Assembly (NCBI RefSeq): GCF_018200035.1
Contig: NZ_CP073584.1
Location: 9,623 to 73,622, forward strand
Source: Sulfitobacter albidus
Lineage (GTDB): Bacteria > Pseudomonadota > Alphaproteobacteria > Rhodobacterales > Rhodobacteraceae
Length of the DNA: 64,000 nucleotides
Direction of reading: 5' to 3'
Under the pieces are notes generated by a model. It did not search any database. It saw nothing but the letters and a program-made list of their open reading frames with translations, and was not told the origin of the DNA. Both the position numbers and the translations under genes were made by a program. Shown one piece after another: positions 34,972 through 43,678 of this stretch (the stretch's first letter is position 1; the number at the start of each line of letters is the position of its first letter).

Positions 34972-35985
34972 TTACGGGGCGCGGAAGGACTTGACGGTGT
35001 TAAGCGCTGTTGCTGGTGTTCCGCGGATTGCTTCGCCGGTTTTGACAACGCCACTGTTCACCGCTTGTTGGAGTTCTTGGGGTGATTTGCCCGTTGCAAG
35101 GCGCGTGGCACTGCCCGTGCCATAGTCTCCGGTGTTGACGATGCCGCGTCGCGCCAGCCCCGTCAGCCCAACTGCGTTGGATGCAATGCCCATCACTCCG
35201 GTTAAGTTGGACGCGATGTAGGGAACAGATGCCATAATCCCGGCGCTCAGGAGCAGAATGACCAAGAATGGCAGGATGAGACTGACGGTTTCGACATCGA
35301 CGGGATCGGCTGAGGCATCGCCAATGGCCTCAGCGATTGCCACGATGATGCCAGCAGCACCAGCAGCAGCGACGGGCATCAAGGCATAGCCGATGGTCGC
35401 GCGGCTCCAGGCCTCAAAAAGGGATTGGGTTGGCTTGAAAAGCGATGTGATGATCATGAATGGGGCGATCACGATCATCAGTGCGAAGACGATTTTGGCG
35501 AAAGCGATGATCCCGGCTGTTACTGCTGCGAAGAGTGCTGAGAGAACAAAGAAGATCGCGCCAAGCACAGCCCCAAAGACCCAGCCTGCTTGATCACCGA
35601 TGGTATCGCCATAGGCCGTGATGCGGGCCACCATGTTGTCGAGGCTTTCATATACGCCCGCCTCATCGCCAGATCCCGTAAGCGCAAGAATTGATGCGCC
35701 GATGGAGTCCGGCACTTGTGTTGCGATCCCGTAGATGACGCTGAAATTATCCCAACTTTGGGCGAAGATGGCGACCAGCGAAATCTTGGCTCCAAACGCG
35801 AAGGCACTGCCAAAGGTCATGGGCCTGAGTTGCATGACGACATTGATACCCAACAAGATCAGCAACAGGATGGCTCCTGCGGTGATGACATCGCCAACAG
35901 CAGCGGCTGACGAGATGAACCCATCTTGCGCAACGCTGTCGACGGCTGCATCGACTTGGTCGAGGATATCGCGAATAATCCCCAT
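34972..35985 (-). CDS. virB6: VirB6 / TrbL polytopic channel protein
   Basis: 337 aa with at least five hydrophobic segments (for example VITAGAILLLILLGINVVM at ~32-50, VFGAVLGAIFFVLSALFA near 138, IVFALMIVIAPFMII near 166 and LILPFLVILLLSAGIMASV near 232), the VirB6/TrbL pattern. It forms part of the inner-membrane path for DNA. The C-terminal ~80 residues are cytoplasmic and polar. It directly abuts the upstream 140-aa gene. Confidence 0.9.
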   Translation of the reverse strand: MGIIRDILDQVDAAVDSVAQDGFISSAAAVGDVITAGAILLLILLGINVVMQLRPMTFGSAFAFGAKISLVAIFAQSWDNFSVIYGIATQVPDSIGASILALTGSGDEAGVYESLDNMVARITAYGDTIGDQAGWVFGAVLGAIFFVLSALFAAVTAGIIAFAKIVFALMIVIAPFMIITSLFKPTQSLFEAWSRATIGYALMPVAAAGAAGIIVAIAEAIGDASADPVDVETVSLILPFLVILLLSAGIMASVPYIASNLTGVMGIASNAVGLTGLARRGIVNTGDYGTGSATRLATGKSPQELQQAVNSGVVKTGEAIRGTPATALNTVKSFRAP

Positions 35986-36408
35986 CTACTCGGTACAGGC
36001 CTCTGTGTGCTCGGCCTCAAGGGCATCGGCCATTGCGTAGAGATCAAGGACTTTGAAGGGCAGGCGAGGATTGTTAGATGTCTGAAAGCGCAGCAGTTCT
36101 GCGAGTGCCATGTCCCATGTAAACTCGCTCAAGAGGCAATCACAGGTCTCGGCTTCAAGATGTCGCTCGGCGACAAGAATACGCAATATCGCGCGATAGC
36201 CGTTGCGCAGATAAGCGGTCTCAGCGAGATCAGCAGGCGGACGTGGCACGCGGCAGAACTCCTCGGCATCTGGTGTGACAGCCATTGAGCTGAATGGCTT
36301 TGGCCCGCTGGATGTCGCGTCAGGTGTTTCAGCAAAAGCGGAGACAGGCAGCGCGATAAGCAGCGCTGCAACTGTAGACCAAAGCGAAGGCGAAGGGCGC
36401 ATCATCAT
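35986..36408 (-). CDS. Exported protein of the virB operon, unknown function
   Basis: 140 aa with a clear signal peptide (SLWSTVAALLIALPVSAFA). The mature part has three cysteines (EEFCRVPRPP and ETCDCLLSE) and is mostly helical. No family recognised. Fixed between virB5 and virB6 and coupled to virB5 by an ATGA overlap (36405-36408), it is probably a periplasmic part of the transfer apparatus. Confidence 0.75.
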   Translation of the reverse strand: MMMRPSPSLWSTVAALLIALPVSAFAETPDATSSGPKPFSSMAVTPDAEEFCRVPRPPADLAETAYLRNGYRAILRILVAERHLEAETCDCLLSEFTWDMALAELLRFQTSNNPRLPFKVLDLYAMADALEAEHTEACTE

Positions 36409-37172
36409 GGATCCACCGCCATTGATCTGAACCGGCGCTCGTCTGCAAGCGTCGCAGCATCAACAACACCAAGTTGTCCTGCGCTGACACCTTGTGCCGC
36501 CTCCAGTCGCCAAATTTGCGTTAGGATGATGCCGAGTTCCGCTGTGACCCGTGTGTTGAGATCAACGGCTGCTTTCAAGCCGTCCTGATCGTCTATCAAG
36601 CCAACCATTGTCTCGAGGCGTTCCAAGCTCTGCCCGGCTTCTGCATGGCTTTCTTGGGCAGCCACGGACAACATGGCGCTGGCGCCTGCTGAGGTTGCGA
36701 TGCGGTTGTCGGCAGGCTCAGGTGAAGAAGAAAGGGTGCTCAATGTCTCTGATGTAAATCCGCTTCCTGATAATACCCGCTCAACCGAGGCTTCGAGTTC
36801 AGCGCCCGGAGTGAAACCGCTCAGGAAATCGCCATCAGCCAATGCCCGTGCCGTATTCAGCGGCGCGACCAGTTTGCCGCGCAAGGCCCGGAATTCTTCG
36901 ATGGATGCGAAGAGATCGCTCAACCCACTGCCTTCGATCAGCGACGTGAGCTGAGCTTCCAAATTTAGAAGCTGGGAAAGTTGCGTCTCAAGTTCCAACC
37001 GCATCGTGGCCAACTGTTGCAGCTGCACATTCAGGTCTTCGGCCATGTGTTCAAGCTGCGCGACCAGTTGACCTAGTTGTGAGCCATCAAACGTCGGCAC
37101 GCCTTGCCCGCGGGCGGGGGTGGATAGGCCGAGGGCGGTTATCGCCGCGACCGAAAGTAGAAGCTGTTTCAA
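36405..37172 (-). CDS. virB5: VirB5 minor pilin-like protein
   Basis: 255 aa with signal peptide (MKQLLLSVAAITALGLSTPA). The long helical mature region MAEDLNVQLQQLATMRLELE onwards and the C-terminal block KAAVDLNTRVTAELGIILTQ are typical of VirB5/TrbJ. It locates at the pilus tip and helps adhesion. Its C-terminal block and the start of the mature protein (QGVPTFDGSQLGQ) are repeated in the preceding lytic transglycosylase, which suggests duplication. Confidence 0.88.
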   Translation of the reverse strand: MKQLLLSVAAITALGLSTPARGQGVPTFDGSQLGQLVAQLEHMAEDLNVQLQQLATMRLELETQLSQLLNLEAQLTSLIEGSGLSDLFASIEEFRALRGKLVAPLNTARALADGDFLSGFTPGAELEASVERVLSGSGFTSETLSTLSSSPEPADNRIATSAGASAMLSVAAQESHAEAGQSLERLETMVGLIDDQDGLKAAVDLNTRVTAELGIILTQIWRLEAAQGVSAGQLGVVDAATLADERRFRSMAVDP

Positions 37173-38281
37173 TTTGGCACTCCCATTTGCATGAATTCAC
37201 GCTCGGATAGGCGATCTGCGACCAGATGCTGCGCATGGGCCGCTTCGCGCTGTTGGTTGGCTGCCATCAACCTGACACGCAGATTTAAAATCCGGGCGAT
37301 TTCAGCTTTGGCGTAGGTGTTGAGTTCCCACGCGGCTTTGGCATTGGGTTGGGCATCGATTTGCAGAATGATCGCGCGCAGTCGGTTGATAACCTGCATC
37401 GTCGTGGCGTGGCTGCTTGCCGCATAGTAGACGCCTGCATCCGAGATGTTGGCGTATTCAGCGAGAGCAAAGTCCGAGGATGACAGCGTGCCGAGCGCGT
37501 CCGCGCCGCCCACAAGGGCGAGGTATTCGTTGTAGAACTTGGAAATATTGCGCACGTAACCTTGGGTCTCTGTGAAGGGCGGCACACCGCCATACTCAAT
37601 CACGCGTCCGGGGCCTGCGTTATAGGCAGCGAGCGCATGTGGGATGTTGCCAAAGCGGTTCAGCTGGGTCGTGATATAGCGCGCGCCGCCGCGCAGATTG
37701 TCCATCGGATCATAAGGATTTACGCCCATGTCCGATGCGGTGCCGGGCATGAGTTGAGTTAGGCCGTAAGCACCGACATGACTTTCAGCGGTGATGTTAA
37801 ACCGGCTTTCTTGCTTGATCAGTGCCTGGAACAAGCAGCGCCATTGCGTGGCGGAAAGACCCGCCCGTGCCACGCCCGGCGCACCAGCATATTCGCCTGC
37901 CACCCGCACAATCATCATCTCGACGGTTTCACGGCCCTCGCCAAAGAGACGGCTGTTCATCGGGCTTGTGTCAGTGTTCGGGTATACCGAAGCGACCCCA
38001 AAATCCGCGTCGCCTTCAAGGGCGCTGATATCAAAGCCTGGACCCGTCATCGCCGCAGAAATGGCTTCGAGCGTGCGCAGCTGATCTGCTTGCACGTCAG
38101 CGATGGAAGCCCGCTCGGCTTCTTTGTCGCCTTGGGTTCCCAAGTCCTGACCCAATGCGGTCACGCGTGCGATGGTTTGCCCGATCGCGGCATTGTCTTG
38201 CGTTGGAACGCCTTGGGCGAAGCCCGAGGTCGCATGTAGGCAGAAGAGGAGCCCCGCAGTTATGACTGCAGCGCGGATCAT
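37169..38281 (-). CDS. Lytic transglycosylase built on a VirB5-like scaffold
   Basis: 370 aa, signal peptide (VITAGLLFCLHATSGFA), then QGVPTQDNAAIGQTIARV, which mirrors the start of mature VirB5. Residues ~145-260 are a goose-lysozyme-type transglycosylase domain: catalytic glutamate in LIKQESRFN, then GAYGLTQLMPGTASDMG and HALAAYNAGPGRVIEYGG. The last ~85 residues (KAAWELNTYAKAEIARILNL) again mirror the VirB5 C-terminus. It cleaves peptidoglycan so the channel can pass, and may itself be built into the pilus base. Coupled to virB5 by ATGA overlap. Confidence 0.85.
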   Translation of the reverse strand: MIRAAVITAGLLFCLHATSGFAQGVPTQDNAAIGQTIARVTALGQDLGTQGDKEAERASIADVQADQLRTLEAISAAMTGPGFDISALEGDADFGVASVYPNTDTSPMNSRLFGEGRETVEMMIVRVAGEYAGAPGVARAGLSATQWRCLFQALIKQESRFNITAESHVGAYGLTQLMPGTASDMGVNPYDPMDNLRGGARYITTQLNRFGNIPHALAAYNAGPGRVIEYGGVPPFTETQGYVRNISKFYNEYLALVGGADALGTLSSSDFALAEYANISDAGVYYAASSHATTMQVINRLRAIILQIDAQPNAKAAWELNTYAKAEIARILNLRVRLMAANQQREAAHAQHLVADRLSEREFMQMGVPN

Positions 38282-38484
38282 TCTGGGCGCGGCAGGGCTT
38301 CGAAGGTGCAGTCCTTGCTGCCCTGGTCTGAAACGGGTGCTGTCGCCGCGAAGGATATCACTGCGCGTGTCACCACGGGCTCACCATTGCGACCCAAACA
38401 GGGTGATGTTTTCTCGGTGTATTGCTCGCACGCCGATAGCAGCGGCACCGCGGCTACTATGACGAAAAGTGGGAAAAATCTCAT
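38278..38484 (-). CDS. virB7: Small lipoprotein, VirB7-like
   Basis: 68 aa from the ATG at 38484, overlapping the virB4 stop (ATGA). Signal sequence with lipobox: FPLFVIVAAVPLLSACEQ, cysteine near residue 18. The mature part is short (~50 residues). VirB7 proteins are small outer-membrane lipoproteins that stabilise VirB9. Sequence similarity in this group is minimal, so the call rests on the lipobox, size and operon position. Confidence 0.7.
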   Translation of the reverse strand: MRFFPLFVIVAAVPLLSACEQYTEKTSPCLGRNGEPVVTRAVISFAATAPVSDQGSKDCTFEALPRPE

Positions 38485-40871
38485 TGAGGTCTCCAAAAAT
38501 CAGAATTTGAACGCCAGTCGGCTGGCACGCGGGCCTCACCCGTGGCCCCGCCGCCAAGAATTGGTAGCAAGTCGCCAAGCGCAGAGAGATCAGCATCGAC
38601 AAAGACGCTGTCGCCAGCAGAGCGCACCAGCGCAATGCGTTGGCCAATGGTGGGTTGGACGAGCAATGCGGCTTCCTTGGCGTTCACACGCAGGAAATCG
38701 TAATCGGTCACCGTGGCACGGTCGTTGGGAAACAGAATCTGCGTCGGGACGGTTTCAACAATGGTTTTGCCCACGCGGCTATCGCGCAACTGGCTGGGAT
38801 ACTGGGTCATCATGATCACGACGCAGTTCATCTTGCGTAGGGTTACCAGCCAGTTTTCCAGACGTGCGCCGAAATAGGGATCATCGAGCAGCTTCCACGC
38901 CTCGTCCAAGACGATGATGGTGGGTCGGCGGTCCTCAACGACCCGTTCGATTTGGCGGAATATATAGGAAAGCACCGCCATGCGCTCGGTTGTCATGTCA
39001 AGGATCTCAGTCATGTCAAACCCGACGATATCGCCCGAAAGATCAAGGATTTGCCCGCGCTCGGGTTCATCAAAGACCCAGCCAAACCGACCACCGGGTG
39101 CCCATTCTGCGACGCGGGACTGCAGCTCACCATCATCATCCAAAGACTGGAACAAGGTCTCAAAGCTGGCGAAACGTTGGAGAGCGGCACCAGCATCCGC
39201 GTTCTGTGTCACAGCACCTTGGATATGGCGCGATTGTTCGCCTGAAAGGGCACCACTTCGCGTCAGCAAGGTCGCCAACCAATCGGACAACCACGCGCGG
39301 CCACGTTCATCGGTTTCAGAGGCGAGCGGGTTGAGGCCCGTCGGCACACCTGCGCGGATTTCATTGTAACGGCCACCCAAGGCTCGGACGGCCATTTCCA
39401 AACCGCGATCTTTGTCAAAGAAGAATAGGCGTGCTCCCACACGTTGCGCTTGGGCGGTGAGGAAAGCTGTGGTGAGTGTTTTGCCAGTTCCAGTCCGGCC
39501 CAATACAAGCGTGTGGCCCACTGTAGGTTCTTTGCCTGCAGCGCCTGCTTCGTGGAAGTTGAAGCGATAGCCTGATGTGCCGACCGTTGGCAGGACGGCG
39601 ATGCTCTGGCCCCATGGGCTTTTATCATTGCTGCGCCCTTCAACGCTGCCGTGAAGGGCTGCAAAATCAGCAAAATTGGTTGAAGAGATTGGTGTCTTGC
39701 GGGCACGGTAGCCAAAGTTGCCCGGGCTTTGTGCAAAATAGGTGGCTTTCAGGGCCATATTCTCGCGCACGATCACGGCCATGATTTCTTGGCCGACCCG
39801 CTTGATCTGCGCGGCGGCGCGTTCCAGCGTGTCACGGTCGGGCGCATAAACGGCGATGGAAAGGTGATGGTCGCCAAACGCGATGCGTCCGGCCTCTTGA
39901 TCGTCTGCCGCCAAGGCCAGTTGGTCGCGCAAAGACACAGCGGCATCATCTGAGGCATGCATCTGCCTGATAATGCGCTGGATGCGCTCGGCCATGATGT
40001 TGTTCGGGATTGGACTGAAGGAATTGGTCAACACAATATCGAGGGGCAGATCCAAGGCATCAAGCAGCGTCACGTCTGTCAGTGCGGGATAGGATTTGAT
40101 GCTAAAGAGCGCGCCATATTTGACAGCACCCGTTGTGGCGCAAGTAATTGTCATCACATCACCATCAAACGTCGCGCGGCAATCGCTGATAGTATGAGAA
40201 AGGGGAAGGGGGCTTCGACCAAATGCGATGGGTGAAAAGCTGCCTGCGTTGAGTGTATTCAGATAGCCGAGCCATTCACCGCCCGTCTTTGTTAAGCGAA
40301 CCGGGTTTGCCGAAGAGAGAGCAACCGCAAAAAATTCCATAACCTCATTGAGCTCTTGCACACGCGCTGCACGGTCTTTGATCCAAGCTTTGCGTGCGAG
40401 CGCCCGTAGAAACGGGATGCGTGCTGCGAGATTAGGGCGCCGAATGACGCTCAAATACATCTGCCGTTTGGAAGGGCGCAGGTCTTTGATGTGAGCAGCC
40501 CAACGGGCATCAACGTGGGATGCGAAGGTATCACCCTCAACAGGTTTCAGATCCAAGTCTTGTGGAACAGAGACACGGTGGATGTAGAAACCGAACGTAT
40601 TCCCAGTTTGCGCTACGATCGCAGCAACAGCACGCTTGAGTGCATCAAGACGGTCGTCCTCGGTGGTCATCGGGTTCAGGCCATCAAGGCGAAGAGTTGC
40701 GAGGAGATCGCCTTCGCGCAGCACCATCACATCATCCGTTGTCAGAGCAAAATAGGGCAGGTGCTCTGCAAGGTAGCTTTCACGGGCAAAGCCTGTTCCA
40801 CCAGCTTCATGCACCGCCGGGCCGATGCCGCTCAGAGTACCACCATCAAGCGCCAAAACTGTCACCCCCAT
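38481..40871 (-). CDS. virB4: VirB4 ATPase
   Basis: 796 aa from the ATG at 40871 (MGVTVLALDGG), which overlaps the end of virB3. Walker A VLGRTGTGKTLTTAFLTAQA near residue 455 and Walker B TIIVLDEAWKLLDDPYFG near 653, followed by MMTQYPSQLRDS. It is the largest energiser of the transfer system and binds VirB3 and the inner-membrane complex. Intact, of normal length. Confidence 0.95.
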   Translation of the reverse strand: MGVTVLALDGGTLSGIGPAVHEAGGTGFARESYLAEHLPYFALTTDDVMVLREGDLLATLRLDGLNPMTTEDDRLDALKRAVAAIVAQTGNTFGFYIHRVSVPQDLDLKPVEGDTFASHVDARWAAHIKDLRPSKRQMYLSVIRRPNLAARIPFLRALARKAWIKDRAARVQELNEVMEFFAVALSSANPVRLTKTGGEWLGYLNTLNAGSFSPIAFGRSPLPLSHTISDCRATFDGDVMTITCATTGAVKYGALFSIKSYPALTDVTLLDALDLPLDIVLTNSFSPIPNNIMAERIQRIIRQMHASDDAAVSLRDQLALAADDQEAGRIAFGDHHLSIAVYAPDRDTLERAAAQIKRVGQEIMAVIVRENMALKATYFAQSPGNFGYRARKTPISSTNFADFAALHGSVEGRSNDKSPWGQSIAVLPTVGTSGYRFNFHEAGAAGKEPTVGHTLVLGRTGTGKTLTTAFLTAQAQRVGARLFFFDKDRGLEMAVRALGGRYNEIRAGVPTGLNPLASETDERGRAWLSDWLATLLTRSGALSGEQSRHIQGAVTQNADAGAALQRFASFETLFQSLDDDGELQSRVAEWAPGGRFGWVFDEPERGQILDLSGDIVGFDMTEILDMTTERMAVLSYIFRQIERVVEDRRPTIIVLDEAWKLLDDPYFGARLENWLVTLRKMNCVVIMMTQYPSQLRDSRVGKTIVETVPTQILFPNDRATVTDYDFLRVNAKEAALLVQPTIGQRIALVRSAGDSVFVDADLSALGDLLPILGGGATGEARVPADWRSNSDFWRPQ

Positions 40872-41130
40872 GATGTGCGCGGCTTTTGGTCGGACGCACG
40901 GTGCCGAAGGAGATGCGCAGCACTTCAAAGAAATGAGGCTCTTTGTCTGCGACGAACCAAAGGACCGGATAGGCGATGATCCCGATCAGGAAGAAGATCA
41001 GAGATTTCGTCCAGATAAACGGCAGAACGACCCCCATGGCCAAGACCACCAGATAACCGACAGGGAGACCCAGATACTTGGGTGGTCGCGCAAGGCCGAG
41101 GAAAAGGGGGGAACGTTCTGCCATTGTCAC
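40846..41130 (-). CDS. virB3: VirB3 inner-membrane protein
   Basis: 94 aa from the GTG at 41130, or 92 from the ATG at 41124 (MAERSPLFLGLARPPKYLG); the ATG seems more likely. Two adjacent transmembrane segments (GYLVVLAMGVVLPFIW and LIFFLIGIIAYPVLWFV) and a polar tail ending in DSFGA. Typical VirB3, working with VirB4. It overlaps virB4 by 26 bases. Confidence 0.92.
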   Translation of the reverse strand: MTMAERSPLFLGLARPPKYLGLPVGYLVVLAMGVVLPFIWTKSLIFFLIGIIAYPVLWFVADKEPHFFEVLRISFGTVRPTKSRAHHGGDSFGA

Positions 41131-41139
41131 AACCCAGCC

Positions 41140-41421
41140 TTAGGTGAAGCCATCAACGATTGTGCCCGCCGAGAATATCAACACGATCCCGATGATCACA
41201 GAGGCAAACCATCCCCAGTTCAGCCGTCCCATCATGCACATGAAGCCTGTGCCAATGACCGCCAGTGTGGCCACGGCAATGCCAATTGGTCCCGTGAGTG
41301 CGGCTTCGACCGTTTCCAGCATGGTTTGAATGGGCGACAAGTCTTGCGCGAAGGCAGGGGAGGCGGCGAGCGCCAGAGTTGCGGCCATCAGTGGCAGGTA
41401 TCGTGAGTGGTGTCTTGGCAT
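41140..41421 (-). CDS. virB2: VirB2 / TrbC major pilin
   Basis: 93 aa. Long signal sequence (YLPLMAATLALAASPAFAQ), then two hydrophobic helices (GPIGIAVATLAVIGTGFMCM and WFASVIIGIVLIFSAGTIV) linked by a short basic loop (MGRLNWG). This is the pilin layout of the VirB2/TrbC family, processed and assembled into the conjugative pilus. It lies between the transglycosylase and virB3. Confidence 0.92.
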   Translation of the reverse strand: MPRHHSRYLPLMAATLALAASPAFAQDLSPIQTMLETVEAALTGPIGIAVATLAVIGTGFMCMMGRLNWGWFASVIIGIVLIFSAGTIVDGFT

Positions 41422-41435
41422 GAAAATGTCCTTGA

Positions 41436-42137
41436 TCAGTTCAGGTCGATAATGACGGGCGCGCGTGTTGGCGCTGTGCTGGCCACGCGAATTGAAGGAG
41501 TCAGTGATGATCCACCCGACAGCCGTTGGCGAATGACGTGGATACGCGCGATGTAGCCTCGCGTTTCTGCAAATGGCGGGACGCCTGCATATTGCACGAC
41601 ACGGTGCGGGCCTGCGTTGTAGGCAGCCAAAGCGAGATCAACGCTGCTGAACTCCGCGAGTTGTGCCAGTAGATAACGTGCCGCGCCGTCGAGATTTTGG
41701 GAGAGATTGCGCGGATCGACCCCAAGCTCGCGCGCCGTGCCGGGCATTAATTGCCCTAAGCCGTAGGCACCTTTTGGGCTGACGGCGGCCGGATTGTAAC
41801 TGCTCTCTGCTTCAATCATTGCCTGAAACAAGACGTGCCAGTCTCGCGTCGAAAGGTCTGCTCGTGCGATGGCCCTGTTGTTTTGGTGGCGAATGGCTGT
41901 CTGGCGAATGAGTGAGAGAACTTGGGGTGAGGCTCCAGTGGCGGGCGCAACGCGGGCCACTTCGACCGCTGGCACCTCGATAGCGTCCTCAGCACTTACC
42001 CAGCTCGGGCGTGTTCCGTGAAACGTCCAGCCAGATGCCGTAGCCGATCCGTCAGCGCGAAACGCTAAAACGTCAGCCGTTGCCCTCGAGGGTAATGCCG
42101 TAGTCAGCATCAAAACGCAGATCGCGCCCGTCGCCAA
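41436..42137 (-). CDS. virB1: VirB1-type lytic transglycosylase
   Basis: 233 aa if started at the TTG at 42137, which gives the signal peptide ATGAICVLMLTTALPSRATA; an ATG at 42110 is the alternative. The longer open frame (to 42350) is antisense-like overlap with the upstream gene. Goose-lysozyme-type domain: MIEAESSYNPAAVSPKGAYG (catalytic Glu), LGQLMPGTARELGVDP and ALAAYNAGPHRVVQYAG. It opens peptidoglycan for the transfer channel. Second transglycosylase of the operon, without VirB5-like ends. Confidence 0.85.
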   Translation of the reverse strand: MATGAICVLMLTTALPSRATADVLAFRADGSATASGWTFHGTRPSWVSAEDAIEVPAVEVARVAPATGASPQVLSLIRQTAIRHQNNRAIARADLSTRDWHVLFQAMIEAESSYNPAAVSPKGAYGLGQLMPGTARELGVDPRNLSQNLDGAARYLLAQLAEFSSVDLALAAYNAGPHRVVQYAGVPPFAETRGYIARIHVIRQRLSGGSSLTPSIRVASTAPTRAPVIIDLN

Positions 42138-42387
42138 ACTCGAGATGGTGCTTGAAAAGCCCCGGCCAGATATTGAAGTACCGTGCTTCGGGGCCGAGCG
42201 GTGTGATCCGTGTGGACACAAGAATGGCTTCGGGTTCGCCCTCACGCAAGTAGATGCACTGGTAGCGCGGCTTGCCATCGTCCGTGAACCCCACGAGTTC
42301 ATACCGGCAGCGGAACGCAACTTCCCTCTTCTGAAGGTCTTTGACCCCATCGAGTGTGATCAAGATTTGATTGCGCGCTATCGGCAT
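42073..42387 (-). CDS. Hypothetical first gene of the virB operon
   Basis: 104 aa from the ATG at 42387 (MPIARNQILITLDGVKD) behind GGGGGAGAG. No signal peptide or transmembrane segment. It contains REVAFRCRYELVGFTDDGKP and EARYFNIWPGLFKHHLEFGD, with no domain recognised. It overlaps the virB1 start region, so it is probably the leading gene of the transfer operon and may be regulatory or structural. The promoter should lie in the AT-rich 130-base spacer to the divergent gene at 42520. Confidence 0.6.
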   Translation of the reverse strand: MPIARNQILITLDGVKDLQKREVAFRCRYELVGFTDDGKPRYQCIYLREGEPEAILVSTRITPLGPEARYFNIWPGLFKHHLEFGDGRDLRFDADYGITLEGNG

Positions 42388-42519
42388 TTGGACTCTCCCC
42401 CTGAGAGCCCTTCTAGTCCGACCCAGTACAAGCGGAAAGACACATTGAGTCAATATGATATATTGCATAATTTAACAAAATGCTAAACCATAGGATGAAA
42501 CCTAGCAAAGGAGTCTCCG

Positions 42520-43098
42520 ATGAAACGGCTTATTTTGTCAGCATTCTTTGGTGTTTTAACGACGCTCAGTTCGCCCCAGAAGGCGCAGGCCTACGACATT
42601 GATTGTGCGATTATGCTCTGTATGGCGGGTGGATTTCCTCCGAGCGCTGTCTGTGCGCGGGCCTATCGGACAATGATCCGCCGCATTACGCCGTGGCCCA
42701 GCAGACCGCCTTTTGGGATTTGCACCTTCGCTGCAGTGCCCATCGAATTGGGTGGTCCGGGTGGAGAGGGCGAGGTTGATACGAACCTGCCAGAATACGA
42801 ATGGCTCAACCGTACTCATGTGATTTGGTTCACAGGTCGGTCCTACACGCCGCGTGACGATCCCAGGCAGTGGGATTGGAGTATTCGGTCTTGTGACCGC
42901 GAAAACAGAACTTGCCGATATATCGCGCGTGTCTACGGCTCGCGCATCCGTTGGCCGAGCTCATTTGTCTCCGAATGCGGGCAAACCATTCTACTGCCGG
43001 TTGGACGTGGGTTTGGGAACTTCTACTCACGCGACATCATGGTCGAATTTGGTGATTACGAAGGAAACATGGGGCATTCAGACTGGTTTTCCTACTGA
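42520..43098 (+). CDS. Secreted protein of unknown function
   Basis: 192 aa, ATG behind AAAGGAG. Signal peptide (LILSAFFGVLTTLSSPQKAQA) and a cysteine-rich mature part: DIDCAIMLCMAGGFPPSAVC, RSCDRENRTCRYIAR and ECGQTILLP, probably several disulphides. I recall proteins of this kind next to transfer genes on Rhodobacterales plasmids, but no function is known to me. It is divergent from the virB operon and its stop overlaps the end of the convergent gene at 43092. Confidence 0.7.
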   Translation: MKRLILSAFFGVLTTLSSPQKAQAYDIDCAIMLCMAGGFPPSAVCARAYRTMIRRITPWPSRPPFGICTFAAVPIELGGPGGEGEVDTNLPEYEWLNRTHVIWFTGRSYTPRDDPRQWDWSIRSCDRENRTCRYIARVYGSRIRWPSSFVSECGQTILLPVGRGFGNFYSRDIMVEFGDYEGNMGHSDWFSY

Positions 43099-43658
43099 GC
43101 GGCTTCGAGAACGGGCTCAAGATCGCTCCATTTGACGCGGACAAAATCACCTTTGGTTTTAGGCAGCGATTGTCGGTCAACCAGCTTGGAAGAAACTTCG
43201 AAATTTTCATTGATGCGCACGACCAACAGTTTGTTGAAGTTTCCCGTGAGCTTAACTGTGACCTCATCTTTTTGCTTGAATGGGGTTATCGTCTTCACTT
43301 CGATAAAGTCATTCCCAAGCCTGCCATCAGATCCCTGTGCATAGGTCTTGTGGAGTTTGAGCCCATGGGTGATGGCCCCATAGAGTTCGCCAATATCGCC
43401 GTAAACGTTCAGATGCAGGCCGGTTTCCATATGATACCCTTCGGCAAGCGACAACAGCTCCTCGAAATATGGGATCAAAGATTTGCGTGCGTTCGGGTAT
43501 TTCGCACCCCACTCTTTGAAACGAACTTGCTCTTCGATCTCAGACCAATGCACCCATTCGCCATCATCATAGAAAGCACGGTCAGCCCAAATATCATCTT
43601 CCATGTGTATGGCCTCCGGTAATTCGTTTGCGTCGAATGAAGCATCACCGTTTGGCAT
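43092..43658 (-). CDS. Putative PD-(D/E)XK-like protein (DUF6998-like)
   Basis: 188 aa from the ATG at 43658 (MPNGDASFDANEL). GDIGELYGAITHGLKL (~100) followed by GRLGNDFIEVKTITPFK (~125) forms an E...D...ExK pattern seen in restriction-endonuclease-like folds such as DUF6998. It is downstream of, and 20 bases from, an XRE regulator that probably controls it. Might be a small restriction or toxin-like nuclease. The fold assignment is from pattern only. Confidence 0.55.
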   Translation of the reverse strand: MPNGDASFDANELPEAIHMEDDIWADRAFYDDGEWVHWSEIEEQVRFKEWGAKYPNARKSLIPYFEELLSLAEGYHMETGLHLNVYGDIGELYGAITHGLKLHKTYAQGSDGRLGNDFIEVKTITPFKQKDEVTVKLTGNFNKLLVVRINENFEVSSKLVDRQSLPKTKGDFVRVKWSDLEPVLEAAQ

Positions 43659-43678
43659 TTTTGTGGCCGCCCCTTTGA

